Origin: Planctomycetia bacterium | GTDB lineage: Bacteria > Planctomycetota > Phycisphaerae > UBA1845 > UTPLA1 | Length of the DNA stretch: 64,000 bases | Assembly: GCA_015075745.1 (NCBI GenBank) | Contig: JABTTW010000001.1 | Location: 2,418,001-2,482,000 of the forward strand | Direction of reading: 5' to 3' | In this document: positions 20,975-29,879 of the stretch, one piece after another | Layout: every line of letters starts with the position of its first letter | Position numbering within the stretch: the stretch's first letter is position 1 | The notes under the pieces: model-generated | Seen by the model: only the letters and a program-made list of their open reading frames with translations | Told to the model about the DNA's origin: nothing | Databases searched by the model: none | Translations under genes and position numbers: made by a program

Positions 20975-21183
20975 CAATCTTCGTGCCCGAAGTTCGGTTT
21001 CGAGAGACGCAACGAACCCTCCACGCGCCAAATCACGGTAACACCTTTTTGCGCGCCGGAAGCCGTACTTCACTCGTTCGTGGTACGAAACTTGCGTTAC
21101 TTGAAACGGTTGCATTTCGCCGATGGGATTGCTAAGAATGATATGTCGATTGAGTTCTGTCCCTGTCATGTTCGATAACGGAG

Positions 21184-21402
21184 GCATCAGTCTTTTGAAC
21201 CGATGCGTTTGAACCCAGGACGCCGGTTGGTGCATGATTCCCGGGCGAACTCCGATGCGTCGGAGAGGTCCAGGCTTCCCACGAGGCGCCCACCTAGTTA
21301 GCTAGGGTTCAAAAACCGCCTTCGACCGGCATTACGGCGGAGACAAAACTCGCCTTTGACAAAGAGACCCGTCCGGCCCGGCCGTTGACGGGTCTTCTTT
21401 TT
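21184..21402 (+). ncRNA. Candidate structured RNA ending in a terminator
   Basis: The non-coding stretch between 20974 and 21505 can fold strongly. GCATC/GATGC (21184-21206) forms a first hairpin. TTTGAACCC (21208-21216) pairs perfectly with GGGTTCAAA (21305-21313), closing an arm of about 106 nt that contains CTCCGA-TGCG-TCGGAG (21250-21265) and an outer CCCGGGC/GTCCAGG helix. An alternative TTTTGAACC just upstream competes for the same GGTTCAAAA. A CCGCC/GGCGG hairpin (21316-21340) and an intrinsic terminator follow. The long closed arm with CGCCCACCT on its 3' side vaguely resembles 6S RNA, but this is not established. Confidence 0.45.
21365..21402 (+). terminator. Intrinsic terminator
   Basis: AGACCCGTC (21365-21373) pairs with GACGGGTCT (21387-21395); the loop contains a further CGGC/GCCG stem. 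The hairpin is followed by TTCTTTTTAT. It lies upstream of the lipoprotein gene and about 390 bp after the preceding gene, so it probably ends a separate transcript. Confidence 0.8.
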
Positions 21403-21504
21403 ATTGAGCCGCGCTCGCCGCTGTCTTGGGCATTCTTGCCCGCCCTTTCACCTACCCGTACTATTCTCACCTTCTCGCAAACCAGCCAATGGAGTTCCGT
21501 GGTA

Positions 21505-22014
21505 ATGAAGCGATCCAAGTCCGCGATTCTTAAGCATGCGTGTCTCGCCGTCCTGTCTCTCGTGACGCTCAGCGGCACGTCCTGCCCGATTCCCAGCATC
21601 GGTCTCACCTGTTCCAACAGCCTCGACGGCACTGCCTTCGGTTTCCTCCTGACCGTTCCGGCGGACTTCGTCTGCACGACGGTCGTCCCCAATGACCAGT
21701 TGCTGGTCAGTGCCCGATATCGCCAGAATGTCACCGGTTACATCGCCTCGATCACCGTCAGTCCGACGACCGATCAGGGCACGGCCTCCGGCGACGGCGT
21801 GACAGTGACGGATCTCGGGGCCTATACGAACGCGAACAACATCACTTTCACCCGGACAAAAATCGAAATCCCGGCGATCAGCGCCTACAGCTACATCGCG
21901 ACGGTCACGCTGCCAAGCGGCAACACGCTGGGCATCACGATCGCCGGTTTCACCGATGATCCGGCGCTGCTCACGATTCTGACGGCTATTCTCGACACCG
22001 TTCAGTTCCCCTAA
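21505..22014 (+). CDS. Putative lipoprotein of unknown function
   Basis: The start is ATG 21505 (MKRSKSAILKHACLAVLSLV), giving a lipoprotein signal with the box LSGTSC; the frame is open upstream but covers non-coding leader. The mature part, about 140 residues, is beta-rich (TVSPTTDQGTASGDGVTVTD, ITFTRTKIEIPAISAYSYIA) and ends ILDTVQFP. No family was recognised. It sits just after the terminator at 21402 and before a methyltransferase gene in the same direction. Confidence 0.7.
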   Translation: MKRSKSAILKHACLAVLSLVTLSGTSCPIPSIGLTCSNSLDGTAFGFLLTVPADFVCTTVVPNDQLLVSARYRQNVTGYIASITVSPTTDQGTASGDGVTVTDLGAYTNANNITFTRTKIEIPAISAYSYIATVTLPSGNTLGITIAGFTDDPALLTILTAILDTVQFP

Positions 22015-22036
22015 AGCACGACCGAGATCTGTCCCA

Positions 22037-22687
22037 ATGTCCGACACCTCGACGCTTGTGACGGCCGCGCACTTTGAGTACGTCGCGGCGCACACCACCG
22101 GGGACGACGGTTTCCTGCGCCAATTGAAGGATGCGGCGCGCGCTGCGGGGCTGCCCGCCATCTGGATCGCGCCCGAGCAGGCGGCATTCATGCAAATCCT
22201 CCTTCGCCTTGTGCACGCTCGCGAGGTGATCGAAGTGGGGACACTCGCCGGATACTCCGCCATCTGGATGGCCCGGTCTCTGCCGGTCGGCGGCCGCGTC
22301 AGAACCATCGAGCTCGATTTAGGACACGCAGCGTTTGCCCGAGAGTGGATCGGCCGATCCGACGTCGCCAAAAAGATCGAACTGCATCAAGGCGCCGGCG
22401 CCGAGGTCTTGCCGACGTTCGCGGATGATTCGGCGGATGCCGCCTTTCTCGATGCGGACAAGTCGAGCTACCCAATTTACCTGCGCGAGGCGCTCCGCAT
22501 TGTTCGCCGCGGCGGATTGATCATGGTGGATAACGCCTTTGCATTCGGATTACTCCTCAGCGATCAGCCGACCGACCGCGAAGTTCCCGCCGTGCGTGCG
22601 TTTAACGAATACATGTCAACTGTAAAGCAGATTCAGAGCGTCATTGTCCCCATCGGCGACGGTCTGTGGGTGGGCGTCAAGCTCTGA
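22037..22687 (+). CDS. SAM-dependent O-methyltransferase (family 3)
   Basis: 216 residues with the class I methyltransferase fold of the caffeoyl-CoA/catechol type: motif I EVIEVGTLAGYSAIWMA, an acidic residue in RTIELD, DAAFLDADKSSYP (metal-binding Asp region) and GGLIMVDNAF. These enzymes methylate hydroxyl groups of small aromatic molecules using a divalent metal; the substrate is not known. Its TGA overlaps the ATG of the next gene (TGATG), so the two are translationally coupled. Confidence 0.9.
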   Translation: MSDTSTLVTAAHFEYVAAHTTGDDGFLRQLKDAARAAGLPAIWIAPEQAAFMQILLRLVHAREVIEVGTLAGYSAIWMARSLPVGGRVRTIELDLGHAAFAREWIGRSDVAKKIELHQGAGAEVLPTFADDSADAAFLDADKSSYPIYLREALRIVRRGGLIMVDNAFAFGLLLSDQPTDREVPAVRAFNEYMSTVKQIQSVIVPIGDGLWVGVKL

Positions 22688-23937
22688 TGTCCGCTAAGAG
22701 TCACGTTCACGGGATTCGATCGCGGTGGATATGCCCGATAGATCGTCCGCCCATTGAGGATGGATTGATCGGCATCGCAGGCGGTCGCATCGTCGCGGTT
22801 GGCCGTGCGGGCGAGGTTGAGGCTGATTCGAATGAGGACATCGGCGATGCGATTCTGATCCCGGGCCTGATCAACGCACATACACATCTGGAATTGGGGT
22901 GGTGCCGGGGACTCATTTCACCTCGTCCGTTGTGGGAGTGGTTCGACGAGTTGATTCGGCTGAATCGACTCCCGGAGGCCGGGGCGAATCGCAGCAGATC
23001 CATCGCCCACGGGGCGGCCGAGTCGCTCGCGGCGGGCGTAACCTGCGTCGCGGACATATCCCGAACCGGGGCATCCGCCGAGATATTGCGTGGCACTCCC
23101 ATCCGATCGCGATGTTACGTGGAGCTTATCAGCGAAGCCGCGACTTTGCCGAATAGCGCGGCGACTTTAGAGACGAGATTGTCCGGCCTGCTGCCGGCGG
23201 ACGGCACTCGTTTCCAACTGGGCATTTCACCGCACGCGCCATACAGCGTTTCCGAGGCCGATTTGTCCGGTTGTGCCGAGGTGGCTGCGCGCCTCGACCT
23301 GCCGCTCATGATGCATCTGCTTGAGACCACAGAGGAGCGCGATTGGTACGGGCAAGGCGGCGGCGCTGTCGACGACTACCTTACTCGACACAATCTTAAG
23401 CGTTCAAAGACGAATGCGCCGCAAGATGCGATCGAACTACTTGCGCAAACCGGAATACTCGCACGCGCCCCGCTGCTCGCTCACGTCAACTACGTTTCCG
23501 ACGATCAGATACGGCGAATACGAGAGGCCGGCGCCAGCGTGGTCTGGTGCCCGCGAACGCACGACTATTTCGGTCACGAAACGCATCGCTGGTGCGACAT
23601 GATCGCGGCAGGCATCAACGTCTGTTTCGGCACCGACAGCCTTGCCAGTGCGCCGTCACTCTCCATCATTGAAGAGTTGCGACATGTCGCGCGATCAAGT
23701 CCCGGCACATCCGCGTCGACTTTGCTTGAATGCGCCACGATTCGCGCTGCCGTCGCGCTGCAACTCGATTCGGTCATCGGATCGCTCAGCATCGGAAAGG
23801 ATGCGGATATGTCATCATTCCAGTGGACCGCTGATGGCGATGCCGAGCCTGCGAAAAACCTGATTCACAGTGGAAAGTCTGTGGAGAAGATTTGGATTCG
23901 CGGAGAATCCATCCACCAAACCCTACCCCAGGATTGA
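22687..23937 (+). CDS. Amidohydrolase, possibly aminodeoxyfutalosine deaminase-like
   Basis: A metal-dependent hydrolase of the amidohydrolase superfamily, 416 residues from ATG 22687. The metal ligands are visible: HTH in LIPGLINAHTHLE, SPHAPYSV, the His in LMMHLLETTE, another in LLAHVNYVS, and Asp in FGTDSLASAPSLS. The LINAHTHLEL and GTDSLAS patterns match the SsnA/MqnF/TrzN deaminase branch; MqnF acts in the futalosine menaquinone pathway. Coupling to an O-methyltransferase does not prove that pathway, so substrate assignment is inference. Confidence 0.82.
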   Translation: MSAKSHVHGIRSRWICPIDRPPIEDGLIGIAGGRIVAVGRAGEVEADSNEDIGDAILIPGLINAHTHLELGWCRGLISPRPLWEWFDELIRLNRLPEAGANRSRSIAHGAAESLAAGVTCVADISRTGASAEILRGTPIRSRCYVELISEAATLPNSAATLETRLSGLLPADGTRFQLGISPHAPYSVSEADLSGCAEVAARLDLPLMMHLLETTEERDWYGQGGGAVDDYLTRHNLKRSKTNAPQDAIELLAQTGILARAPLLAHVNYVSDDQIRRIREAGASVVWCPRTHDYFGHETHRWCDMIAAGINVCFGTDSLASAPSLSIIEELRHVARSSPGTSASTLLECATIRAAVALQLDSVIGSLSIGKDADMSSFQWTADGDAEPAKNLIHSGKSVEKIWIRGESIHQTLPQD

Positions 23938-24278
23938 CCCCGCGCACTCCCAAGTACCTTATAGCGCGCGGCTTGCAGTGATAATCGCTCGTTCGAATCC
24001 AACAACTGCCCTGGCCGGGCAAAGGTCCCTAAAAGTCTTGTTTTCGGGTTATCGGAAAGGTTACACTAGGTATCCCGGCCAGGCGTTCCGGTACTCACGC
24101 GGTTCCCCCCAGCCGCGCCCGGACCCTGGCCCCTTTTTTTTGATGCATTATTGGCTGTTGCTTATCAGACTTGCCTCATCACACTGGATCAGTTAATCCT
24201 CGCCGTCGTGCGACGATTGAGCCGGGTCGCTGATGAAGTCAGGCAGGGACCTAAAGCACGGGAGGAGTTACTTCGCCC
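23938..24278. other. 340-bp intergenic region with a possible terminator
   Basis: No gene is visible. GGCCAGG near 24079 can pair with CCTGGCC near 24126, followed by eight Ts, which may form a terminator for the amidohydrolase transcript. A GTTCGAATCC word at 23990-24000 looks like a tRNA T-loop, but no tRNA folds around it. The GGGAGGAG ribosome site of the next gene lies near 24260. Confidence 0.4.
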
Positions 24279-24665
24279 ATGAGCGATCAGGACCAGCGAC
24301 TACAAATAGATGACGACTGGAAGAGCGAGGCGGCGGCGGAGAAAGCCCGTCTGGCGGAGACCGTGGAGGAGCAGGAATCCCGCGGAATGCCGGCCGCGGA
24401 TTTCGTCGGGTTGGTTCAACTGCTCGCCATGCAGGCGGTCGTGGGTCTCGGCGGGTTTGCCGGGCCGGGCGGGCAGGAGATTCCGCCGAATCTCGAACTC
24501 GCCAAACATCACATCGACATGCTCGAAGTGATCGAGACCAAGACCAAGGGCAACCTGACACCGGAGGAGAAGCGGATACTCGATACGACGCTTCACCAAT
24601 TGAGAATGGGATACGTGGAGTCATTGCGGGGCGCGTCGGCACCGCCGCGAGGACCTCAAGCCTGA
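24279..24665 (+). CDS. DUF1844 domain protein
   Basis: 128 residues, soluble. The family core is clear: FVGLVQLLAMQAVVGLGG, then NLELAKHHIDMLEVIETKTK and GNLTPEEKRILDTTLHQLRM. DUF1844 proteins are small and widespread in Planctomycetota and some other bacteria; their role is unknown. A GGGAGGAG ribosome site precedes the ATG. It is convergent with the peptidase gene downstream. Confidence 0.9.
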   Translation: MSDQDQRLQIDDDWKSEAAAEKARLAETVEEQESRGMPAADFVGLVQLLAMQAVVGLGGFAGPGGQEIPPNLELAKHHIDMLEVIETKTKGNLTPEEKRILDTTLHQLRMGYVESLRGASAPPRGPQA

Positions 24666-24710
24666 TTCGAAATCAGGCACGCGAATCCGATCAAATCGGA
24701 CGGTCGCTCG

Positions 24711-26201
24711 TCAACCTTTTGGCCAGGCGGCGAGGACTTCGCAGGTCTTGTCCTGGATTTGCGTGAGGGGTCGCGTTTTGCCGGAGCCGTTGAAGAAAAC
24801 GGCGAAGGCCAGCCACCGGCCCGACGTCGTTTGAACGTAGCCTGCCAATGTCCGCACGCCGTTGATATAGCCGGTCTTGGCAAAGACGCGGTCCTTCGTC
24901 AGGGGGCCGCGGAGCCTTCTTTTGAGTGTGCCGTCATCACCGGGCGTAGCAAGGCTGCTCTTAAGCACTTCGAAGGCGCCGCCCGGCGCGCGATACATGT
25001 AGGCCAGGACTTGTGTCGCCGCTTTGGCACTCACCTTATTGCTACGGGACAGGCCGCTTCCGTCGTCGATCGCATACTGGCCGGGAGAGGCGCCGACTTT
25101 CGCGAAGAACTCCGACAATGCCTCGCGTCCGGTCGCCCAGGAGCCAATGCCCTTCTTGTGCGCGCCGATGGCCTTCATGAGGCCTTCGGCCATCATGCCC
25201 AGGCTGTTTCGTCCGGAGCGTTGGAGCGTGCCGGTGATGGGCGCGCTGTGAACTGCTATGACGTGGCCGCCTTCGGGCAGTCGATCAGCGCCCAGCTTTA
25301 CTTTCTCGCGTACTACCTTGCCCAGAACCTTGATTCCTTTGGCGGCCAACGATGTCTTGAAGGCTGAGCCGAAAAAGAGGCCGGGATCGCTGACGGTGAC
25401 GGGGCCAAGGGTCGCAGGTCGCGCGACGGAGCCGGTGGCGATGATTGAGTCGCTGCCGCGTTTGCGACGAACGGAGACGGTCTGCTTGCCGCCCGATTTG
25501 GTCTGGTTTACGAATCGCAGAAATGTGTTTCCGGGGCTGAACGAGAGGATTGCCGGTTTTCCCGATGCGGCGGGGCGGGCGACGACATCGACGCAATTGT
25601 CGCAGAGGTTCAGGCCTCCGATCGGGGCTTCGTACCATGCCTGGAACTGGTCGGAAGGCCAGTTGGGATGTACGAACTGCTGATCGTAGATTGAATCGTC
25701 AATGACGATGTTTCCGGATACCTGCTTGACGCCCGCCGCTTTGAGCTTTGCCGCCCAGTCATGGAAGACGGCCGTGACGGCCTGACCCTTCTGTTGGCAC
25801 AGCTTTTCATCGCCGAATGATGGATCGCCTCCGCCGACGATCACCAGGTCGCGGCCTCTGATAGAAAGCGAGGTCGTGAACTGATAGTCCCTGCCCAGTT
25901 GGTCGATTGCCGCGGACATGACCATCAGCTTCATGTTGCTCGCGGGGATCAGCGGCGTGTCGGCATTTTTCTCATAGATCGCGGCCCCGCTTGTCAGATC
26001 GACGACGCGCGCCGTGAGACGCACCTTGGGATCGTGGTGGCTGTCGAGCAGATCATCGAGACGCCGGCCAAGCTGGGCGATCGCGGCGGCATCCGGCGCA
26101 TCCGACGCGCGCGACACGCTCGGCGCCGGGCCGAGAACTCCGCCGATAACCAGCAGGAAAAGCCAAGAAAACCGAGCGCTGCGCCAAGTCCGATTATTCA
26201 T
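24711..26201 (-). CDS. dacB: PBP4-type D-alanyl-D-alanine carboxypeptidase/endopeptidase
   Basis: A peptidase of family S13 that trims peptidoglycan peptides in the periplasm, 496 residues from ATG 26201 (MNNRTWRSARFSWL, signal peptide to VSRAS). The SxxK motif with the catalytic serine is in PASNMKLM and the KTG motif in VFAKTGYING; DDGSGLSRSN is also family-typical. The second motif, normally SxN, aligns at GRNSLGMMAE, where the Asn appears replaced by Gly. The large domain inserted between the SxxK and SxN motifs is present. Presence in planctomycetes fits the current view that they do make peptidoglycan. Confidence 0.9.
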   Translation of the reverse strand: MNNRTWRSARFSWLFLLVIGGVLGPAPSVSRASDAPDAAAIAQLGRRLDDLLDSHHDPKVRLTARVVDLTSGAAIYEKNADTPLIPASNMKLMVMSAAIDQLGRDYQFTTSLSIRGRDLVIVGGGDPSFGDEKLCQQKGQAVTAVFHDWAAKLKAAGVKQVSGNIVIDDSIYDQQFVHPNWPSDQFQAWYEAPIGGLNLCDNCVDVVARPAASGKPAILSFSPGNTFLRFVNQTKSGGKQTVSVRRKRGSDSIIATGSVARPATLGPVTVSDPGLFFGSAFKTSLAAKGIKVLGKVVREKVKLGADRLPEGGHVIAVHSAPITGTLQRSGRNSLGMMAEGLMKAIGAHKKGIGSWATGREALSEFFAKVGASPGQYAIDDGSGLSRSNKVSAKAATQVLAYMYRAPGGAFEVLKSSLATPGDDGTLKRRLRGPLTKDRVFAKTGYINGVRTLAGYVQTTSGRWLAFAVFFNGSGKTRPLTQIQDKTCEVLAAWPKG

Positions 26202-26383
26202 CTTGTTTGCACACATGAGCGAAGATATTACGTGTCGATCGGGATGTCGCAAGCTTTGACTTGAGTTTCAGGCCCTCATAAACTGGTTAGGGGAGCGGAG
26301 CGGCCGCGAAACGACGTATCTCACCTTTTCAATTGCATCACGTCGAACCGCCGGATCCTGCTTGCTCCGCATAGGGGCGGATC

Positions 26384-27121
26384 ATGTCAACGGCGCCGGC
26401 CCAGTCGAAGTTTGCAGGGCTGCTCGTCGGGTCATTCCTTGAGGACTCGATGGACGCGTGCGCGGATCGTCTGCGACGCGCGGGCGTGCCCATTCACCGT
26501 GTCGACGATGTCTATGCTGCGATGGCCATGCTCACCGAACGTCCGGAATTGCGCATCGCCGTCGTCGATGTCAGCTCACTGGACCGGTTTGAGGCTTCTT
26601 TCGTCACCCTCGCACCGCGCTACTTTCCGCGTCTGCGGGTTCTTATTCCGCGGGCTTCAGGCACACTCGACCGGATGATCTCCCTCGGATTGACCGGCGA
26701 GCCGGCGACTCTGGAATACATCGAGGAGGAATTGCGGGGGATTGCAGGAAACGGCGGTCATGCGATTCTGGCCGATCAAGCCGCATCGCCTCGACGAGAG
26801 CCTCCGCCCACGCAACTCACACCGGCTTCGGCATTTCCGCAGCCCGACGACGAAGGAGACGCTCCCAGCGCCAGCAACGATGCCGCTGCAGTTTCCGAGC
26901 CATCGGGCGAACCATCGCTGCATGAGGCCGTACGAATGCGGATGGCGGGCAATGACCCACGCATGATCCGGCGCAAGCCCCCGACCGGACCATCCGCAGC
27001 CACGCCGCGTCCGCCGACTTCGACCTCGCTGTCCGCCGCCGAAGTTTCAGCCCTGCTCGGCGAAGAGTCCGGCGCCTCGCCAAACGAAGATACCGATGAC
27101 GAAGGAACCGACCCCTCATGA
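26384..27121 (+). CDS. Degenerate receiver-like protein with disordered tail
   Basis: 245 residues. The first 120 alternate in the beta-alpha manner of a response-regulator receiver (GLLVGSFLEDSMDACADRLR, RIAVVDVSSLDRFE, LRVLIPRASGTLDRM), but the acidic pocket and conserved Lys are not clear, so phosphorylation is doubtful. The remainder is rich in Pro, Ser and Glu and probably disordered. Its stop overlaps the start of the diguanylate cyclase gene (ATGA), suggesting a partner or regulator of that enzyme. No established family was recognised. Confidence 0.65.
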   Translation: MSTAPAQSKFAGLLVGSFLEDSMDACADRLRRAGVPIHRVDDVYAAMAMLTERPELRIAVVDVSSLDRFEASFVTLAPRYFPRLRVLIPRASGTLDRMISLGLTGEPATLEYIEEELRGIAGNGGHAILADQAASPRREPPPTQLTPASAFPQPDDEGDAPSASNDAAAVSEPSGEPSLHEAVRMRMAGNDPRMIRRKPPTGPSAATPRPPTSTSLSAAEVSALLGEESGASPNEDTDDEGTDPS

Positions 27122-28425
27122 GCGCCGGACAGGAAAACGGCAATCGACGGCTGCTTATCGCCGCGGACCTGAACCGATTGGGTCCGGTGGCGGCGGAATG
27201 CTTTGCGCCGCGGCCGATCGAGGGCGTCAACACCTACCTTGAGGCTATTGCCGAAATTCCGCGGGCTAAGACGGACGCGGTTCTGCTCGGCTTCGACGCA
27301 ACATGCCGCAAGCTTGAGGCGGCCGTTGCCGGAATGAAATCCGTGGCAGCGGACATCCCTCTCGTGTTGTGCTGCGATCCGGCCCACGAGCCAGTCGTCA
27401 GAAAGCTTATTCCCCACGGCCTGGACGCCTACGTGATCTGGCCGCCGAGCGCGCGCGAGTTGGAAGACGTTCTCGGGATTCCTTCCAACCAGACACAACG
27501 ACTCTGGATCGAGCAGCCCATCGTCGCTCCGGTGCCTACGGCTGAGGAGCTTGCCAGATTGGCGGATATTCTTGCCCGATCGGTTGCCGGCGACGAGACC
27601 ATGCTGGACGCCATGGCATCGCTGGTCTGCACGGCCTTGAAGGCGAGCGATGCGACCATCGTCATCGAAGGCGGCACGGGGCGCGCTGGACGTGGTGCAC
27701 ACCGTGATGCCGTCTTGATTGAACCGATTCTCCAGGACGGCCGTCGCATCGGGCAGATTCGCATTGGTGATCGTTCGATCGGCGGTTTCACGCACGAAGA
27801 CACCGCCAAGCTGCGACACTACGGCGCCTTGTTCGGCAATGTGTTGGCGGGAATTACGCAGGCACGAAAATGGCAACAGCTCGCTCATACGGACGATTTG
27901 ACAGGCCTGCCGAATCGCAGGCGTTTGCTCCAGTTCCTGGATGAGAAAATCGAACTCGCCCGGCATCAGAAGGCGACGGTCACAGCGCTCATCTTCGATA
28001 TCGATGATTTCAAGCGCTACAACGACACCTACGGACACGATGCCGGAGATCAGATTCTGGTCGAGGTCGGCCGGCTCTTTCAGCAATGTAGCCGAAGGTC
28101 GGACCTTGTCGCGCGTCACGGCGGAGACGAGTTCGTCGTCGTCTTCTGGGATCCCGAGGGCCCGCGGACACCGGGGTCGCAACATCCCGAGGCGTTTCTT
28201 CCCGTTGTCCAACGATTCCGGGAAGCGATGAAGCACCATACGTTTAGTCGTCTCGGCCGCGAGGCGACGGGCTGCCTCACGATCAGCGGCGGGCTCGCTC
28301 ACTTCCCCTGGCAGGCATCAAACGCTACGGACCTGCTTAAGGCCGCGGATGTGGCACTGCTGCAAGCGAAAAAGGCCGGTAAAAATCGATTCTGGGTCAT
28401 TGGTGACGGCCCGGTTTGCGATTGA
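27118..28425 (+). CDS. Diguanylate cyclase (GGDEF) with receiver-like and GAF-like N-terminus
   Basis: 435 residues making cyclic-di-GMP from two GTP. The N-terminal 120 residues resemble a receiver without obvious phosphorylation residues. A middle region (TMLDAMASLVCTALKASDAT, then EPILQDGRRIGQIRIGD) resembles a GAF sensor. The GGDEF domain starts near TDDLTGLPNRRRLL, with metal Asp in FDIDDFKRYND, the intact signature ARHGGDEFVVVF, and an RRSD inhibitory site five residues before GGDEF. Product feedback inhibition is therefore expected. It is translationally coupled to the preceding receiver-like protein. Cytosolic; no membrane segment. Confidence 0.9.
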   Translation: MSAGQENGNRRLLIAADLNRLGPVAAECFAPRPIEGVNTYLEAIAEIPRAKTDAVLLGFDATCRKLEAAVAGMKSVAADIPLVLCCDPAHEPVVRKLIPHGLDAYVIWPPSARELEDVLGIPSNQTQRLWIEQPIVAPVPTAEELARLADILARSVAGDETMLDAMASLVCTALKASDATIVIEGGTGRAGRGAHRDAVLIEPILQDGRRIGQIRIGDRSIGGFTHEDTAKLRHYGALFGNVLAGITQARKWQQLAHTDDLTGLPNRRRLLQFLDEKIELARHQKATVTALIFDIDDFKRYNDTYGHDAGDQILVEVGRLFQQCSRRSDLVARHGGDEFVVVFWDPEGPRTPGSQHPEAFLPVVQRFREAMKHHTFSRLGREATGCLTISGGLAHFPWQASNATDLLKAADVALLQAKKAGKNRFWVIGDGPVCD

Positions 28426-28591
28426 CGCTCAAGACGAGCGTACCCACTCCTAAACAGCAAGATCGACGAAGTCCTCAAAATGGGCTCGAATGCCATTTTC
28501 TTCGTGCAATCGCCACTGATAACGTTAAAATGAGGCAAGGAATCCTCGCTTTGATCGCCGAGCGCGGCAGAGCAGCTCGGAGGAATGGGAC

Positions 28592-29728
28592 ATGCCAGTT
28601 GACGTCACCGATCCGGCGATACAGCCGGGCTTGGTTCAGCAGCATCTCGAGCGAATCGCCGCTGCGCTGACCCAGCACGACGCCGACGGCGTCATCGTTT
28701 TCCGAAAGACAAACATTATTGCATTCACCGGCGTCCCACTTGAGCCATCAGACCGGCTCGTCTGCGCGTTCATCAATTCCGACGGGAGAATCGCATTTGT
28801 CGTTCCCGCCTTCGAGGCGGATCAGGCCGGTCGCCTTCCTCCGGATAGCGAGATCGTGACCTGGCAGGAGCACGACGACCCGTATGTCGCCGCAAGAATC
28901 GCCGCCGAACGAATCGGACTTTCGAAGGCGACCATCCTTGTTGATGGGCACACCTGGCTCGACGCCCGGGATCGACTTCAAGCGGGCATGGCCGGGGCAA
29001 AGCTCGTCCGAGACCCCGGCCTGCTTGACAACATTCGCATCATCAAGAGCGACGAGGAAATCTCCGCCATCCGCGCAGCGTGCGACGACACCGGAAAGAT
29101 TTATTCCCTTGTTCGAAAACATATGCGTCCGGGAATCACGGAGCGAGAGCTCTCGCGCGAGGTCATCGATCAACTCCTGCGCATGGGCGTCACGCCTCAC
29201 GGGGATCTGATTCAGGGCGGTCCCAGCGCGTCGGTCCCGCATCAGCCGACGGGACATCGCCGCTTCATCAACGGAGACGCGGTGATCGTGGATTTTGTCG
29301 CCCGGCGCTTCGGATACCACGGAGACATGACGCGTACGTTTTCCGTCGGGGCGATTTCAGACGAAATCGTCTCTGCCTACAGTGTCGTCCGGGAGGCCCA
29401 GGCGGCGGCCATCGCGGCCATCAAGCCAGGCGTCACTTGCGAGGAGGTTGACCGCATTGCCCGAGACGTCATCGAGCGTGAGGGGCTCGGTGATTACTTC
29501 ACCCATCGCCTCGGCCACGGCATCGGGCTGGACGTACATGAGCCGCCTTACCTCGTTCAGGGAAATCGGCAGAAGCTAGAAGCGGGAATGTGCGTCACCG
29601 TGGAGCCCGGTGTTTATGTGCCTGATCGGTTTGGCATCCGCATCGAGGACGTGATTGCCGTCACTGAAAGCGGATGCGAAGTCCTTTCCGCGTCGGTCCC
29701 GACCGATCTATCCGATTCCTTCAGGTAA
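28592..29728 (+). CDS. pepQ: M24B family aminopeptidase (Xaa-Pro type)
   Basis: A metallopeptidase that cleaves peptides next to proline, 378 residues. The N-terminal creatinase-like domain (VIVFRKTNIIAFTGV) is followed by the pita-bread catalytic domain. The five metal ligands are seen: two Asp in VIVDFVARRFGYHGDMTRTF, His in HRLGHGIGLDVHEPP, Glu in TVEPGVYVP and Glu in GIRIEDVIAV. The length fits Xaa-Pro peptidases of the PepQ/PepP group; the exact specificity is open. It stands alone after the diguanylate cyclase gene. Confidence 0.9.
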   Translation: MPVDVTDPAIQPGLVQQHLERIAAALTQHDADGVIVFRKTNIIAFTGVPLEPSDRLVCAFINSDGRIAFVVPAFEADQAGRLPPDSEIVTWQEHDDPYVAARIAAERIGLSKATILVDGHTWLDARDRLQAGMAGAKLVRDPGLLDNIRIIKSDEEISAIRAACDDTGKIYSLVRKHMRPGITERELSREVIDQLLRMGVTPHGDLIQGGPSASVPHQPTGHRRFINGDAVIVDFVARRFGYHGDMTRTFSVGAISDEIVSAYSVVREAQAAAIAAIKPGVTCEEVDRIARDVIEREGLGDYFTHRLGHGIGLDVHEPPYLVQGNRQKLEAGMCVTVEPGVYVPDRFGIRIEDVIAVTESGCEVLSASVPTDLSDSFR

Positions 29729-29879
29729 ATTCCAGTCTCCACAGCATCGCCAGCGGCCATTCTCATGAGCCGCGAGAACGAGACACCTGCGCCGCGAGGC
29801 CGTTTCGGCCTCGCGGGCGGTATAGGTGTCTTGCGTCGGGCGGAGGCGCCAGAGGCCAAAGCTCAATCGAACCGTCTCA

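Noticed and set aside
21244..21285. SRP (4.5S) RNA at the tip of the structured region
   Set aside because: The conserved GGAAG-type tetraloop and the AGGTCCGGAAGGAAGCAGCC motif are absent.
23941..24020. tRNA-like stretch with GTTCGAATCC after the amidohydrolase gene
   Set aside because: The T-stem pairs poorly, no acceptor partner for AACTGCC is present upstream and no anticodon stem forms; at most a decayed tRNA end.
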